From positions 1 to 64,000 of the forward strand of contig NZ_WVID01000011.1 in assembly GCF_010091925.1 (NCBI RefSeq): 64,000 nt of DNA, written 5' to 3'. The position numbers and the translations under genes are program-made. The stretch comes from Nostoc sp. B(2019) (lineage in GTDB: Bacteria; Cyanobacteriota; Cyanobacteriia; Cyanobacteriales; Nostocaceae). Below are positions 36,161-46,584 of the stretch, one piece after another. Within the stretch, counting starts at the first letter, position 1; each line of letters opens with the position of its first letter. The notes under the pieces were generated by a model. The model was not told where the DNA came from. It did no database searches and saw nothing but the letters and a program-made list of their open reading frames with translations.

Positions 36161-36310
36161 TCATCTCTTACAAAGTTGAGCCAGTCGCTTGGGTTCCCCG
36201 ACTTGTGCGTTAGCGACGCAGGAACGTCACTGGCGTCTGTTCGCCGGAAACGGCGAGACTTTGCACTTTGTCATTTGTCGAAGATCTTTGACCATTGACT
36301 AATGAATAAT
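36161..36310. repeat. Nested palindromic repeat, truA-rplQ junction
   Basis: TCATCTCTTACAAAGTT and GAGACTTTGCACTTTGTCATT flank a GC-rich palindromic core (CGCCGGAAACGGCG and others). The same flanks enclose a different core at 8188-8250. Heptamers (TGACTAATGAATAATGAC) follow at about 36295. Confidence 0.65.
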
Positions 36311-36331
36311 GACTAAAATCCAAAACTATGA

Positions 36332-36682
36332 TTAGACCAGTTCAATAATCGCCATCTGGGCATTGTCGCCACGACGCGGTACGGTATGCAGGATGCGGGT
36401 ATAGCCTCCTTGGCGATTACCATAACGAGTGGGAGCTTGCTCAAACAAAGCGTGAACTAGTTGTTTGTCAAATATATAGCCCAGGGCTTCCCGGCGTGCT
36501 GACAAAGAGCCGTTCTTAGCTAAAGTAATCATTTTGTCTACTTCACTTCGTAGAACTTTAGCTCGAACTAATGTAGTGGTGATCCGACCATGACGGATCA
36601 GCTCGGTAGCGAGCGATCGCAGCAAAGCACGGCGCTGATCGGTTGGTTTACTGAGTTTTTTGACGCGACAACGGTGACGCAT
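36332..36682 (-). CDS. rplQ: 50S ribosomal protein L17
   Basis: 116 residues, standard bacterial length. Starts [24 protein letters not shown] and contains [16 protein letters not shown], both diagnostic. It is located 33 bases after rpoA, the normal end of the alpha operon. Confidence 0.95.
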   Translation of the reverse strand: MRHRCRVKKLSKPTDQRRALLRSLATELIRHGRITTTLVRAKVLRSEVDKMITLAKNGSLSARREALGYIFDKQLVHALFEQAPTRYGNRQGGYTRILHTVPRRGDNAQMAIIELV

Positions 36683-36715
36683 AATTATGCACTATGAATT
36701 ACGAACGGTTTTTAA

Positions 36716-37663
36716 TTAAGGGTGTTTAGAACCTCTTTCCTGCGGCAGGGTAATGCCTAAACGTCGCTGCAAAGCTTCAACTACTTCTTCTGCTGATTTC
36801 TGACCAAAGTTCTTAATTTCTAAGAGGTCTTCTTGGGTATAATCCAATAAATCTGCTACAGAGTTAACTTGTGCTCGTTTGAGACAGTTATAAGCCCGCA
36901 CAGAAAGTTGTAACTCTTCGATGGGAATCTGGGCAGTTGGATCGTCTGGAATGTCTGAACCTGTATCTGTTGGTTCAAGGGAGATATCTTTCAACGGATT
37001 GAATAAATCTACCAAAATGCCAGCAGCAGAGGATAGTGCTTCTTGGGGAGACAGACTACCATTTGTCCAAACTTCTAACAGCAGTCGGTCTTTGGTGATC
37101 GAGCCGTCTAAACGAGCTTCTTCGACACTATAGTTTACTTTTCGCACTGGCATAAACACTGAGTCGATTTGGAGAAAGTCCAACGATGTGGCTTCTTCAC
37201 GTCCTCGCTCTACGGTGCGATACCCTTTGCCTTTCTCAATCCGAAACTCCATTTCCAGTTTGCCTCCCTCAGCTAGGGTGGCTACATACTGCGTCGGATC
37301 AATGACTTCTACCTCACTGGGCAAATCAAAATGTGCCGCAGTAACTGTTGCTGGGCCGTTAACGAGCAACCGACCAATCTGAGGTTGAGAAGAATAGCTT
37401 TTAAGGATGACTTCCTTCATTTTCATGAGGATTTCCAGCACATCTTCCCGCACGCCCGGAACTGTGGCAAACTCATGGGAAACGCCTGCAATCCGCACTG
37501 CTGTGACTGCTGTACCCTCTAAATTAGATAGTAAAACCCGCCGCAGTGCGTTGCCAACAGTTGTTCCTTGACCACGCTCTAGAGGTTCCAGAATAAACTT
37601 ACTGTAATGGCTCCGACTTTCTTCAGTACTAGACTCTACACATTCAATTTGAAACTGCGCCAC
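36716..37663 (-). CDS. rpoA: RNA polymerase alpha subunit
   Basis: 315 residues with both domains: the N-terminal assembly domain (FILEPLERGQGTTVGNALRRVLLS, near 26-49) and the C-terminal domain (about 245-305; LSVRAYNCLKRAQVNSVADL, LLEIKNFGQKSAEEVVEAL) that contacts UP elements and activators. It scaffolds beta and beta-prime. A 330-base spacer separates it from rpsK, so an extra promoter is likely. Confidence 0.95.
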   Translation of the reverse strand: MAQFQIECVESSTEESRSHYSKFILEPLERGQGTTVGNALRRVLLSNLEGTAVTAVRIAGVSHEFATVPGVREDVLEILMKMKEVILKSYSSQPQIGRLLVNGPATVTAAHFDLPSEVEVIDPTQYVATLAEGGKLEMEFRIEKGKGYRTVERGREEATSLDFLQIDSVFMPVRKVNYSVEEARLDGSITKDRLLLEVWTNGSLSPQEALSSAAGILVDLFNPLKDISLEPTDTGSDIPDDPTAQIPIEELQLSVRAYNCLKRAQVNSVADLLDYTQEDLLEIKNFGQKSAEEVVEALQRRLGITLPQERGSKHP

Positions 37664-37993
37664 GGATTAGCCTCCCTTCTTTTAAGGTGCTGCTAGCAGG
37701 CAAATCAATTGCCTCCCGAATTGACTTTATGTCCTGTAGGTTTAGGTCTATCAAACTCACAACATAGAGTTTGACGCTCCTATTGAGCTTACAGGTGTTG
37801 ATAAGATTTTGGGTTTTCCAAAGCTTAGTAGCCCTTCCTAGTGGAAGAACTGGCACGCTTTAAGTAGGCCCAGCCGTCTGAAGTTTACAAGCTCTACCCA
37901 ATGGCAGTTTGCACTTTTATTAGTCTAAGCATCCATTACGGGTGACTTAACTCTTGCTGAAACTTCTCGCCCTTATTGTCTAATTTTTGATGA
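37664..37993. other. Spacer upstream of rpoA
   Basis: 330 bases with no gene or heptamer array. It is unusually long for the alpha operon and may hold a separate rpoA promoter or a structured leader. No specific motif is convincing. Confidence 0.4.
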
Positions 37994-38389
37994 TTAAACT
38001 CGACGACGCTTAGGCGGACGACAACCATTGTGAGGAATCGGGGTAATATCCCGAATTAGTGTAATTTCCAGCCCTGCCCCTTGGAGTGCTCGGATAGCCG
38101 TTTCTCTACCTGCTCCTGGGCCACTTACCATTACCTCAATTTGGCGCATCCCTTGATCAATAGCTCGACGTGCTGCGCTTTCAGCGGCGGTTTGTGCTGC
38201 AAAAGGAGTTCCCTTTTTTGCTCCCTTGAAACCGCTAGAACCAGCACTAGCCCAAGAGATAACGTCTCCATTTTGATCGGTAATGGTGACAATGCTATTG
38301 TTGAAAGTAGACTGGATATAGGCCATCCCGTTGGGGACGTTCCGCTTTTGCTTTTTGCTCCCGGATTTTTTAGTTGGTTGTCTCGCCAT
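37994..38389 (-). CDS. rpsK: 30S ribosomal protein S11
   Basis: 131 residues, complete. Diagnostic blocks: [57 protein letters not shown] and the C-terminal [18 protein letters not shown]. It binds the 30S platform with S7 and S18. It is located 54 bases after rpsM. Confidence 0.95.
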   Translation of the reverse strand: MARQPTKKSGSKKQKRNVPNGMAYIQSTFNNSIVTITDQNGDVISWASAGSSGFKGAKKGTPFAAQTAAESAARRAIDQGMRQIEVMVSGPGAGRETAIRALQGAGLEITLIRDITPIPHNGCRPPKRRRV

Positions 38390-38443
38390 ATTTGTTTAGT
38401 TAATTTCAGGTAAAACTTGCTCTCATTAGCAAGCGTTGCAAAA

Positions 38444-38824
38444 TTATTTGCCTGGTGCCTTTTTCTTCCCGGCCACTGTCTGCCTTCTCCCACGACGGGT
38501 TCTAGCATTAGTGCGAGTTCTTTGTCCTCTAACTGGTAGGCCCATGCGGTGACGACGCCCTCTATAGGTGCCAATGTCAACTAAGCGCTTGATGTTCATA
38601 GACTCCAAGCGCCGCAAATCCCCTTCAACTTGATAGTTGCTTTCTACTTCTGCTCGCAGGGCTGCGACATCGGCATCACTTAACTCTTTAACGCGGATGT
38701 CTGGGTTTACACCTGTGGCCGCTAGAATTTCTTGCGACCGTGATAATCCAATTCCGTAAATGTAAGTCAGACCAATTTCTATACGCTTATCGCGTGGAAG
38801 GTCTACTCCGGCAATACGTGCCAC
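38444..38824 (-). CDS. rpsM: 30S ribosomal protein S13
   Basis: 126 residues. Starts [21 protein letters not shown] and has [20 protein letters not shown] with the usual Lys-rich tail ([10 protein letters not shown]) that contacts P-site tRNA and the subunit bridge. It follows rpmJ at 115 bases. Confidence 0.95.
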   Translation of the reverse strand: MARIAGVDLPRDKRIEIGLTYIYGIGLSRSQEILAATGVNPDIRVKELSDADVAALRAEVESNYQVEGDLRRLESMNIKRLVDIGTYRGRRHRMGLPVRGQRTRTNARTRRGRRQTVAGKKKAPGK

Positions 38825-38939
38825 AATTAATCTCTCCCTATTGTTGTCGCAATTATTGGTGGAAAAACGTGATTAATCGCGTCTTTTCGTTTTAATGATG
38901 ATATGTGTGTCATACCCCAATCTGATGGTGGTAAGAGCA

Positions 38940-39053
38940 CTATCCTTGACGTTGCTTGTGCTTAGGGTTGACACAAATCACCATCACGCGACCACGACGT
39001 TTGATCACGCTACACTTTTCACAAATTTTCTTGACTGAGGCTCTGACTTTCAT
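38940..39053 (-). CDS. rpmJ: 50S ribosomal protein L36
   Basis: 37 residues from ATG 39053 ([14 protein letters not shown]), the standard L36 length; a longer frame from 39134 is not family-like. The four zinc ligands are kept: CEKC near 11-14, then C27 and H32. It is encoded between infA and rpsM as in most bacteria. Confidence 0.95.
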   Translation of the reverse strand: MKVRASVKKICEKCSVIKRRGRVMVICVNPKHKQRQG

Positions 39054-39170
39054 GCCTTTTTTAATTGACTCCAAATATTGAATTATAGCATTTTTAGGGA
39101 AATTAATTTCAGTTAAGTAACTGAGGAACACCAAAAAGTTGGTTTTATGGTAAAATTCTCTACATACGAT

Positions 39171-39395
39171 TTACTTCTTCCGTAGTCGATAGGTAATTCT
39201 ACCTTTTGTCAAGTCATAGGGAGTTAACTCTACTTTGACGCGATCGCCAGGTAAAATCTTGATATAATTGCGGCGGATCTTGCCGGAAATGTGTGCCAGC
39301 ACGTTAAAGCCATTGTCCAAGTCAACGCGAAACATCGCATTGGGCAAGGATTCAGTAACCGTGCCTTCCATTTCAATCAAATCTTGCTTAGACAA
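39171..39395 (-). CDS. infA: Translation initiation factor IF-1
   Basis: 74 residues, a single OB-fold. [28 protein letters not shown]-like [20 protein letters not shown] and RITYRLRKK match IF-1. It occupies the 30S A site during initiation. The 209-base spacer to adk contains a CTCCC/GGGAG hairpin near 39514-39528. Confidence 0.95.
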
Positions 39396-39604
39396 TTTGT
39401 TTTTTCCTCAACTCAACAATCTCCTGTTCTGTTGCAGCAGCTTCATCTGCAAGAGAACATACTTTGAGAAATATATCAACAGTTTATTAATATATCTTAG
39501 CTAAAATTGATCTACTCCCTGCGGGGAGTGGAAGAAAGCAGGATGTAACTACATACTTATTATTGTCTCCCATTCTCCCTCTCTCCCTATTTCACCATCC
39601 TGTC

Positions 39605-40159
39605 TCAGGAGGCTATTACCTTTTGAAGATCGGTAGTAACGTCTTCTTGGGACTGATTACCATTGATCGTGAGGAGTTTTTGGCGAGCGCGGTAATAGTC
39701 AATCAAAGGTGCAGTCTCAGCGCGGTAAACTTCTAGGCGACGGCGAATCACCTCTTCGGTGTCATCTTTTCGTCCTCTGCCGAGTAAACGTGCTACCACT
39801 ACTTCATCTGGCGCATCTAAGTTAACTACCCTTTCGCCATGCTGATGCGTTTTTTCTAGTAACTCCTGCAAAAAAGCTGCTTGAGTCACTTTGCGGGGAA
39901 AGCCATCAAGAATCCAACCGGATGCAACATCTGGCTGTTCTAACCGCTCCTGCACCATTTCCTGCACTAGCTGATCAGGGACTAGCTCACCGTCATCAAC
40001 ATAACTTTGAGCCTTAATCCCTAAAGGAGTTTGCTCTTTCATGGCTTGCCTTAATATTTCGCCCGTAGAAATATGGGGAATATTCAAATTTTTAGCCAAG
40101 GTTTGAGCTTGAGTTCCCTTACCAGCCCCAGGCGGCCCCAAGAAGATTAATCGCGTCAC
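39605..40159 (-). CDS. adk: Adenylate kinase
   Basis: 184 residues, the short form lacking a zinc-finger lid. P-loop GPPGAGKGT (8-16), then HISTGEILR, and DGFPRK in the NMP/LID region. It catalyses ATP + AMP to 2 ADP. The start is GTG, overlapping the secY TAG stop by one base (TAGTG), so translation is coupled to secY. Confidence 0.95.
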   Translation of the reverse strand: MTRLIFLGPPGAGKGTQAQTLAKNLNIPHISTGEILRQAMKEQTPLGIKAQSYVDDGELVPDQLVQEMVQERLEQPDVASGWILDGFPRKVTQAAFLQELLEKTHQHGERVVNLDAPDEVVVARLLGRGRKDDTEEVIRRRLEVYRAETAPLIDYYRARQKLLTINGNQSQEDVTTDLQKVIAS

Positions 40160-41472
40160 TATTGTTTCACCATTCCTTCATAGCGCTGAGAGATGACGTA
40201 AGTTTGTACTTGTTTAGCTGTCTCAATTGCCACACCAACCAGGATTAACAAAGAGGTTGCACCCAAGCCCTTAAAGGTTGGTACTCCTAAAGCACTTTCC
40301 ACACCGGTTGGAATAATAGCAACTAAACCCAAAAATATAGCACCCAAAAAGGTGAGTCGGTTTGTCACACGCTCGATATACTCACTAGTTGCCTTACCCG
40401 GACGAATGCCAGGAATACTGGAACCCATTTTCTTCAAGTTTTGAGCCACGTCTACTGGGTTGAGTATCAACGAAGAATAGAAATAGCTAAAGAAGATGAT
40501 AGAAATCATGTAGACCAGGGCATATAGCCAAGAACCAGAACCGCTTGGACTCAGATAAGTGTTAACAATATTCGCCAATTCTGGGTTTTTGGTAAAATTA
40601 GCGATCAAAAGTGGCAAACTCAGGATGGCAGCTGCAAAGATAATTGGCATAACGCCCCCGGCAATTAACCGCAAGGGTAAATAACTACGTTGCTCTGCCA
40701 AAACGCGGCGACCTACTTGGCGACGAGCTGAAATAATTGGGATGCGGCGCATTCCTTCTTGCACAAACACAATACCAACAATTGTTGCCAGGAAAACCAA
40801 GATCAGCACTATCACACGACCTACTATTTCCCGACCACCAACTTGTACCAAGTCAATGGTATCGCCTAAAGATTTTGGTAACGAGGCTACAATGTTGACA
40901 AAAATCAACAATGATGCACCATTGCCAATACCACGTTCTGTAATCAGTTCTGATGCCCACATTACGAACATGGAACCAGCAATCAGAGCGATCGCAGTTT
41001 CAGCTACGAAGACTGGGCCTGGGTTTAAAGCAAATTGCTGGAGAAATAATGCTGAAAAAGCCACACTTTGAATAATTGCCCAGCCTAAAGATACATAGCG
41101 GGTAATTTGTGCAATTTTCCGCCGGCCAGCTTCCCCTTCATTTTTCTGTAAATTTTCTAAAGAAGGAATTGCCGCAGTCAGCAATTGAATAATAATGGAT
41201 GCATTAATGAAGGGCAGAATTCCCAAAGCAAAGACTCCCAAAGTAGAAAGTCCCCGCCCGGAAAATATATCCAACAAACCGAATATGGAATTATTGCCCT
41301 GAATGGCTTCGCCAAACCTAACTCTATCAATGCCTGGTACTGGTAGAAAGATGCCTAGGCGAACCAAAATTAAAATCCCGACAGTGACAAGCAGCCTGCC
41401 TCTCAGCCCAGCCGCTTGCGCCATCTGCATAAAAGTTTCTTGAGCCGTTGGGGCTTTGTCTCGACTGATCAT
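40159..41472 (-). CDS. secY: Preprotein translocase subunit SecY
   Basis: 437 residues with ten membrane helices, the protein-conducting channel. N-terminal [28 protein letters not shown], plug-region [22 protein letters not shown] and C-terminal Q-rich tail [12 protein letters not shown] match SecY. It serves export and thylakoid insertion. The encoding order rplO-secY-adk is standard. Confidence 0.95.
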   Translation of the reverse strand: MISRDKAPTAQETFMQMAQAAGLRGRLLVTVGILILVRLGIFLPVPGIDRVRFGEAIQGNNSIFGLLDIFSGRGLSTLGVFALGILPFINASIIIQLLTAAIPSLENLQKNEGEAGRRKIAQITRYVSLGWAIIQSVAFSALFLQQFALNPGPVFVAETAIALIAGSMFVMWASELITERGIGNGASLLIFVNIVASLPKSLGDTIDLVQVGGREIVGRVIVLILVFLATIVGIVFVQEGMRRIPIISARRQVGRRVLAEQRSYLPLRLIAGGVMPIIFAAAILSLPLLIANFTKNPELANIVNTYLSPSGSGSWLYALVYMISIIFFSYFYSSLILNPVDVAQNLKKMGSSIPGIRPGKATSEYIERVTNRLTFLGAIFLGLVAIIPTGVESALGVPTFKGLGATSLLILVGVAIETAKQVQTYVISQRYEGMVKQ

Positions 41473-41546
41473 AGAGTGCTACCTTTATTGTGAACCAGGC
41501 GCTGGCAGCGAGTTGGCTTGCATTTAAGTGCGCTGTTCTGGCTCAC

Positions 41547-41990
41547 TCATAAGACTTCACAACTCCCACCAGCTGCCTCAATTTTGCTACGAGCTGTACC
41601 TGTGAAAGCTGCCGCTTGCACCTTGAGCGGAATGCTCAATTCCCCATTACCCAAAATTTTCAATGGCCCCTTGATAGCAGTTATGATACCTGCTGCTTTT
41701 AAGGAGGTCAAAGTTACTTCTGTATTAGCAGGAAGGGAAGCTAGCTTCTCTACATTAATCGTAGTGTAATTTTTCCGATTAACAATTGGAAAGCCCTTCA
41801 ACTTAGGCAGACGACGATACAACGGCTGTTGACCACCTTCAAAACCTGGGCGAGTACCGCTACCGGAGCGAGATTTTTGACCTCGCATACCTAAACCAGC
41901 ACTAGCACCTTGACCAGCAGAAATACCTCTACCTACACGCTTACGGCGTTTTTTTGAGCCTTTTTGAGGCTTAACATCGTTGAGTCTCAT
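41547..41990 (-). CDS. rplO: 50S ribosomal protein L15
   Basis: 147 residues. The N-terminal basic Gly-rich arm ([24 protein letters not shown]) enters 23S r[21 protein letters not shown] is the diagnostic block. A heptamer array separates it from rpsE; no rpmD (L30) lies between them, as expected for cyanobacteria. Confidence 0.95.
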   Translation of the reverse strand: MRLNDVKPQKGSKKRRKRVGRGISAGQGASAGLGMRGQKSRSGSGTRPGFEGGQQPLYRRLPKLKGFPIVNRKNYTTINVEKLASLPANTEVTLTSLKAAGIITAIKGPLKILGNGELSIPLKVQAAAFTGTARSKIEAAGGSCEVL

Positions 41991-42090
41991 AAGCTAAAAG
42001 TTGTCATTTGTTACTTATCATTTGTCATTTGTTAATTGTCATTTGTCATTTGTCATTGCTAAGAACAAAGGACTAAGGACAAATGACCAC
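41991..42090. repeat. TTGTCAT heptamer array, rpsE-rplO junction
   Basis: About eight degenerate copies of (T)TGTCATT run from 42001 to 42057, followed by inverse units (AAAGGACTAAGGACAAATGAC). The two halves are complementary, so the transcript can form a long hairpin between two essential genes. Confidence 0.7.
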
Positions 42091-42615
42091 TCAGATATAG
42101 AGATGTTCAATAGCAATACCCCGATCTTCAGCAACTTCGGCAAAGGTACGCAGTGTAGATAGGGCGTTGACTGCGGCTCTAGCATTGTTGAGTGGATTAT
42201 TAGAACCGAGTTGCTTGGCTAAGACGTTGCGAACTCCTGCTAATTCCAAAACAGTACGCACAGCACCACCTGCAATTACCCCAGTACCAGGTGCAGCTGG
42301 TCGCATCATCACCTTAGCACCACCACCTACACCATCAATAGGATGGGGGATGGAGTTAGATTTTGTGATTGGAATGTCAATCAAATGTTTTTTGCCGTCG
42401 GCTACGCCTTTTTTGACAGCACCAATTACATCTGAGGCTTTGCCAACTCCGACGCCGACTTGACCGCGTTCGTTACCAACGACTACAATCGCTCGGAAGC
42501 TGAGTTTTTTACCGCCTTTGACGACTTTACTCACGCGTCGGATTTGGATAACCCGCTCTTGCCAGTTTGTTTCTTCTTTCTTTGTTCGATTAGTTTTACG
42601 ACGACCTGTTGCCAT
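42091..42615 (-). CDS. rpsE: 30S ribosomal protein S5
   Basis: 174 residues from ATG 42615. The N-terminal extension rich in Lys/Arg ([17 protein letters not shown]) is a cyanobacterial feature. The core blocks [30 protein letters not shown] (residues near 34-63) and [16 protein letters not shown] are diagnostic. S5 supports decoding accuracy. Confidence 0.95.
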   Translation of the reverse strand: MATGRRKTNRTKKEETNWQERVIQIRRVSKVVKGGKKLSFRAIVVVGNERGQVGVGVGKASDVIGAVKKGVADGKKHLIDIPITKSNSIPHPIDGVGGGAKVMMRPAAPGTGVIAGGAVRTVLELAGVRNVLAKQLGSNNPLNNARAAVNALSTLRTFAEVAEDRGIAIEHLYI

Positions 42616-42621
42616 AATCAA

Positions 42622-42708
42622 TGCCTCTGTTAGTCAATGGTCATTAGTCATTAGTCATTAGTCATTTGCTCTTATACAAGGGACAAAAGACAGATGACAA
42701 AGGACAAT
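42622..42708. repeat. GTCATTA heptamer array, rplR-rpsE junction
   Basis: GTCAATGGTCATTAGTCATT followed by further TAGTCAT units to 42667, then a shorter inverse part (ACAAAAGACAGATGACAAAGG). Self-complementary spacer in the operon. Confidence 0.7.
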
Positions 42709-43071
42709 TTAGAAATCTAAACCAGCCTCGCGTGCTGCATCGGCTAATGCTTTGACACGACCATGATATAGGTTGCCACCACGATCAAAGACTACTTTAG
42801 TGATACCTTTTTCTAGCAATCGCGTTGCGATTAACTTGCCAACTTGCGCCGATGCATCGCGGTTAGCGCCTGAACTTAAACTAGATTTCAACTCTGGTTC
42901 TACAGTCGAGGCTGCTACTAATGTATGATGCTGAGTATCATCAATTACTTGTGCGTAAATATGTTCGTTGGAGCGAAATACGGCTAACCGTGGACGTTCT
43001 GGGGAGCCGATAACTCTACCACGGACGCGTCGATGGCGACGCTGCTTTGATTCTTTACGAGTAAGTTTCAT
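42709..43071 (-). CDS. rplR: 50S ribosomal protein L18
   Basis: 120 residues. [40 protein letters not shown] and [25 protein letters not shown] are diagnostic. L18 carries 5S rRNA with L5. It starts 2 bases after the rplF stop, so the pair is tightly coupled. Confidence 0.95.
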   Translation of the reverse strand: MKLTRKESKQRRHRRVRGRVIGSPERPRLAVFRSNEHIYAQVIDDTQHHTLVAASTVEPELKSSLSSGANRDASAQVGKLIATRLLEKGITKVVFDRGGNLYHGRVKALADAAREAGLDF

Positions 43072-43073
43072 TT

Positions 43074-43622
43074 TTACTTCTTACCACTCTTACCAGTCTT
43101 ACCAGCTTTGCGTCTTACCTCTTCACCGGCATAGCGAATGCCTTTACCTTTGTAAGGTTCTGGTGGGCGAACGGCACGAATTTTAGCTGCTGTGTTGCCT
43201 ACTATTTCTTTGTCATAGCCGCTGACGATGACGTTAGTGGTACCTTCTACTGCAAACTGAATTCCTTCAGGTGGAACAATTTGTACCTGATGGCTGTAAC
43301 CCATATTTAAAATCAGGTTACGACCTTGAACTTGTGCTCGGTAGCCAACTCCTTGAATTTCCAAACGGCGCTGAAAACCACTGGAAACTCCTTCGACCAT
43401 GTTGGCAACCAAGGTGCGGCACAAACCGTGCATTTGACGAGATGTCTTTGTATCATCTCGTCGAGTTACCTGCAATGTTTCCCCTTCTTGGGAAACTGTA
43501 ACAGCGGTAGGCAGATCGCGTGAAAGTTCGCCTTTAGGCCCTTTTACAACAACCTTTGTGCCATCGATCGCCACTTGGACTTTAGTGGGAACAGTAATTG
43601 GACGTTTACCAATACGAGACAT
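43074..43622 (-). CDS. rplF: 50S ribosomal protein L6
   Basis: 182 residues, two L6 domains. [25 protein letters not shown] and the C-terminal [13 protein letters not shown] are diagnostic. A Lys/Gly-rich tail ([13 protein letters not shown]) ends it. A repeat block separates it from rpsH. Confidence 0.95.
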   Translation of the reverse strand: MSRIGKRPITVPTKVQVAIDGTKVVVKGPKGELSRDLPTAVTVSQEGETLQVTRRDDTKTSRQMHGLCRTLVANMVEGVSSGFQRRLEIQGVGYRAQVQGRNLILNMGYSHQVQIVPPEGIQFAVEGTTNVIVSGYDKEIVGNTAAKIRAVRPPEPYKGKGIRYAGEEVRRKAGKTGKSGKK

Positions 43623-43760
43623 GAATTTTTGTCCTTTGTTATTTGTCTGTTGTCCTTTGTTATTTGTCGTTTGTCTTTTCTTAATGACAAATGAACGCCA
43701 CTTGCTTCAACAGGGGGAACCCCCGCAACGCAGTGGCTCCTAATGACAAATGACTAATGA
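43623..43760. repeat. Heptamers with nested GC-rich palindrome, rpsH-rplF junction
   Basis: TTTTTGTCCTTTGTTATTTGTC-type units (43628-43676), inverse AATGACAAATG units, and between them a GC-rich palindrome: GCCACT (43696) ... GGGGGAACCCCC ... AGTGGC (43732-43737). The same palindrome family is at 50165-50265, suggesting insertion of one repeat into another. Confidence 0.7.
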
Positions 43761-44162
43761 CTACCAGACGTAGCAAAGCACTTCACCACCCAAGTTCTGA
43801 CGCCGCGCTTCGCGGTCGGTCATGATGCCACTGGATGTAGAAATAATCGCAATGCCAATGCCGCCTAGTACCCTTGGTAATTCTTTTCTGTTGGAGTAAA
43901 CGCGTAAACCTGGTTTACTCACTCGCTTTAAGGCGGTGATTAAAGGCTGACGATTCTTACCCTTATATTTCAGAGAAATTACCAGATTACGCTTTACCCC
44001 TTCTTCTGCTTCTGCAAATTCAGAAATAAAGCCTTCCTCCCGCAGTACTTTGGCAATACTACGGGTCATTCTTGTAGCTGGTACTTGTGTCGTTTGATGC
44101 CTCGCCAAATTGGCATTGCGGATGCGCGTCAGCATATCTGCAATTGTGTCGTTAGCCGCCAT
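43761..44162 (-). CDS. rpsH: 30S ribosomal protein S8
   Basis: 133 residues. [18 protein letters not shown] opens it, and the C-terminal [22 protein letters not shown] is diagnostic. It binds the central domain of 16S rRNA and in other bacteria represses the spc operon. rplE precedes it directly (20-base gap) with no rpsN (S14) between, as in cyanobacteria. Confidence 0.95.
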   Translation of the reverse strand: MAANDTIADMLTRIRNANLARHQTTQVPATRMTRSIAKVLREEGFISEFAEAEEGVKRNLVISLKYKGKNRQPLITALKRVSKPGLRVYSNRKELPRVLGGIGIAIISTSSGIMTDREARRQNLGGEVLCYVW

Positions 44163-44182
44163 CGTTCCCTCTTTAGATGAAC

Positions 44183-44731
44183 TTATTGATCGCGAAAGGG
44201 CATTCCCATTTCTTTAAGTAAGGCGCGGCCCTCTTCGTCGTTTTTCGCTGTGGTAATGATGGAAATATCCATACCGCGGATTTGATCGATGCTGTCGTAC
44301 TCTACTTCTGGAAAGATTAATTGTTCTCTTACGCCCAAAGTATAGTTGCCGCGACCGTCAAAGCTTTTAGGACTAACGCCGCGAAAGTCTCGAATTCTAG
44401 GTAGTGCCAAGCTAATGAGTCGGTCGACAAATGCGTACATTCGTTCGCCTCTCAGAGTAACCATGATGCCGACAGGCATACCTTGACGAATTTTGAAGCC
44501 CGCGATCGCCTTTTTTGCTCGCGTCACTACTGGCTTTTGACCAGCGATCAACGCAATTTCGTTTATGGAAGCTTCCAGTGACTTAGCATTTTGAGCCGCT
44601 TCTCCCAAACCTCGGTTAACAGTAACCTTGACCAACTTCGGTACTTGATGAACATTGGTGTATTGAAACTGATTGACCAGTTTAGGGACGATTGTCTCTT
44701 GGTATAGGGTTTTGAGTCTTGTTGGTGCCAT
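44183..44731 (-). CDS. rplE: 50S ribosomal protein L5
   Basis: 182 residues. [46 protein letters not shown] and [20 protein letters not shown] are diagnostic. L5 binds 5S rRNA and the P-site tRNA elbow. It follows rplX at 75 bases. Confidence 0.95.
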   Translation of the reverse strand: MAPTRLKTLYQETIVPKLVNQFQYTNVHQVPKLVKVTVNRGLGEAAQNAKSLEASINEIALIAGQKPVVTRAKKAIAGFKIRQGMPVGIMVTLRGERMYAFVDRLISLALPRIRDFRGVSPKSFDGRGNYTLGVREQLIFPEVEYDSIDQIRGMDISIITTAKNDEEGRALLKEMGMPFRDQ

Positions 44732-44806
44732 AGTTTTTGTCCTGATTATCCCTGGGCTTGGTCAGGGAAGCTTATTTGACCTTTGTCTTTAGTTAATAAC
44801 TAATGA

Positions 44807-45160
44807 CTATTTATCTAGAATCTCGCCAGTTTTCTTGAGCTTCCTCACCTTTTTGCCTTCTGGTGTGAAGGTGTAGCAAACACGACTAGCGACGTTTTGC
44901 TTAGTAGAATAAAGCATCACGTTGGAGCTATGGATCGGGGCTTCTTGGGTGACTATCCGCCCTGATTCCCCTTCTTGCTGGGGTTTAACGTGCTTAGTTT
45001 TAATGTTGACACCTTTGACAACAACTTTACTTAGTTGAGGAAGTGCCTGGATAACTTCACCAACTTTACCTTTATCTTTGCCAGCAATTATCTGGACTGT
45101 ATCGCCAGTTTTGACGTGCATCTTGTGAAATACTTTTGGCTGATCTTTTCGGTATGCCAT
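44807..45160 (-). CDS. rplX: 50S ribosomal protein L24
   Basis: 117 residues with the KOW motif near the N-terminus ([21 protein letters not shown]) and [16 protein letters not shown]. It is one of the two assembly initiators of the 50S subunit. The ATG overlaps the rplN stop by one base (TAATG). Confidence 0.95.
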   Translation of the reverse strand: MAYRKDQPKVFHKMHVKTGDTVQIIAGKDKGKVGEVIQALPQLSKVVVKGVNIKTKHVKPQQEGESGRIVTQEAPIHSSNVMLYSTKQNVASRVCYTFTPEGKKVRKLKKTGEILDK

Positions 45161-45528
45161 TACAGCACCTCCGGAGCCAGAGAAACGATTTTGGTAAAGT
45201 TCTTCTCGCGCAGTTCCCGTGCAACAGGGCCAAAGACCCGCGTTCCTCTAGGATTACCATCTTTGTTGATGATCACTGCGGCGTTATCGTCAAAGCGAAT
45301 ACTCATGCCGCTATCACGATTTACGCCTTTGCGAGTACGAACAATTACCGCTTCCACAACATCAGATTTTTTTACAGCCATGTTGGGTGTAGCATCTTTA
45401 ACAACGGCAATAATTTTATCACCGATACCGCCATAACGCCGATTACCTCCGCCTAAGATGCGGATGCACATTAGTTTACGAGCGCCGCTATTATCTGCGA
45501 CATTCAGATAGGTCTGGGGTTGAATCAC
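45160..45528 (-). CDS. rplN: 50S ribosomal protein L14
   Basis: 122 residues, complete. [21 protein letters not shown], the [16 protein letters not shown] block and [15 protein letters not shown] are diagnostic. L14 is the docking site of RsfS, whose gene lies at 16113 in this window. Confidence 0.95.
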   Translation of the reverse strand: MIQPQTYLNVADNSGARKLMCIRILGGGNRRYGGIGDKIIAVVKDATPNMAVKKSDVVEAVIVRTRKGVNRDSGMSIRFDDNAAVIINKDGNPRGTRVFGPVARELREKNFTKIVSLAPEVL

Positions 45529-45575
45529 GATTAGTCTCCCGTGTGGTGTTGTTAGCTTTCTAACAACTATGAGGT

Positions 45576-45824
45576 TTAGATAGATTTAACGTTGAGGACT
45601 TCTGTGACTTGCCAGCGCTTGGTTTTACTCAGGGGTCTGGTTTCTTGAATGCGGACGCGATCGCCCACTTTACACTTATTTTCCTCATCGTGAGCTTTAT
45701 AGCGCCGGGTTTGAACTACAATCTTGCCGTACTTGGGATGAGGAGCGCGGTTTTCCACAGCAACTACTACCGTTTTTTGCATTTTGTCGCTCACTACCAA
45801 GCCAACTCGTTCTTTGACTGCCAT
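45576..45824 (-). CDS. rpsQ: 30S ribosomal protein S17
   Basis: 82 residues, OB-fold. [20 protein letters not shown] and [26 protein letters not shown] (start and middle parts) are diagnostic. It begins 6 bases after rpmC. Confidence 0.95.
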   Translation of the reverse strand: MAVKERVGLVVSDKMQKTVVVAVENRAPHPKYGKIVVQTRRYKAHDEENKCKVGDRVRIQETRPLSKTKRWQVTEVLNVKSI

Positions 45825-45830
45825 AATCTC

Positions 45831-46058
45831 CTACTTTTCTTCTTTAGCCGATTGACTTGCTGCCCGTTGGCGCTCCGTTTCTATTGTTAGCAATTGGGCT
45901 AGGCGGTGTCGGGCGTGTCTGAACTGGTGAGGTTTTTCTAGTTGTCTGGTTGCTTTTTGTAAGCGCAGCTGAAATAGTTGCCTTTTAATAGCAACAATTT
46001 CCTCAGCCAGTTTTTCATCACTTAATTCTTTAACTTCTGAAATCTTGGGAAGAGGCAT
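45831..46058 (-). CDS. rpmC: 50S ribosomal protein L29
   Basis: 75 residues, two long helices. [19 protein letters not shown] and [19 protein letters not shown] are diagnostic. L29 lines the exit tunnel next to L23 and helps bind SRP and trigger factor. The gap to rplP is only 3 bases. Confidence 0.93.
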   Translation of the reverse strand: MPLPKISEVKELSDEKLAEEIVAIKRQLFQLRLQKATRQLEKPHQFRHARHRLAQLLTIETERQRAASQSAKEEK

Positions 46059-46061
46059 AAC

Positions 46062-46487
46062 CTACTCCTGCTCCTCTGGTTTAGAGCGCACAATAAACTT
46101 GGTTTTTATGGGCAACTTAAATGAAGCTAAACGCATAGCTTCTCTGGCGATTTCTTCCGAAACGCCAGCGATTTCAAATAAAATTCGCCCTGGTTTAACA
46201 ACAGCTACCCAAAACTCTGGCGAACCTTTACCGGAACCCATCCGAGTTTCAGCGGGACGCATTGTTACAGGTTTGTCAGGGAAAATCCGAATCCAGATTT
46301 GTCCACCCCGGCGAATATAACGGGTCATTGCCCGACGAGAAGCCTCGATTTGACGGGAGGTAATCCAAGCAGGTTCTTGAGCTTGGAGTGCAAAATCACC
46401 AAAGTTTAGGGTACTGCCACGGCTGGCTAGTCCCTCCATCCGTCCGCGTTGTTGTTTGCGGAATTTAGTTCTTCTAGGACTTAACAT
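46062..46487 (-). CDS. rplP: 50S ribosomal protein L16
   Basis: 141 residues. [20 protein letters not shown] opens it; [29 protein letters not shown] (central block) is diagnostic. L16 positions A-site tRNA at the peptidyl transferase centre. A heptamer array precedes it. Confidence 0.95.
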   Translation of the reverse strand: MLSPRRTKFRKQQRGRMEGLASRGSTLNFGDFALQAQEPAWITSRQIEASRRAMTRYIRRGGQIWIRIFPDKPVTMRPAETRMGSGKGSPEFWVAVVKPGRILFEIAGVSEEIAREAMRLASFKLPIKTKFIVRSKPEEQE

Positions 46488-46489
46488 GG

Positions 46490-46584
46490 TTTGTCAAGAG
46501 TCAAGGGTCAAGGGTTAAGGGTCAAGGGTTGAGGTCAATGGTCAAAAAATCTTGGACTTTTGACTATGGATTTTTGACTCTTGA
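46490..46584. repeat. GGTCAAG heptamer array, rpsC-rplP junction
   Basis: GTCAAGAGTCAAGGGTCAAG and more units to about 46550, then inverse GGACTTTTGACTATGG and TTTTTGACTCTTGACTA. The two halves pair, forming a potential long stem in the mRNA. Confidence 0.7.

Noticed and set aside
38131-38580. 149-codon frame overlapping rpsK and rpsM
   Set aside because: Shadow in another frame of two certain ribosomal genes.
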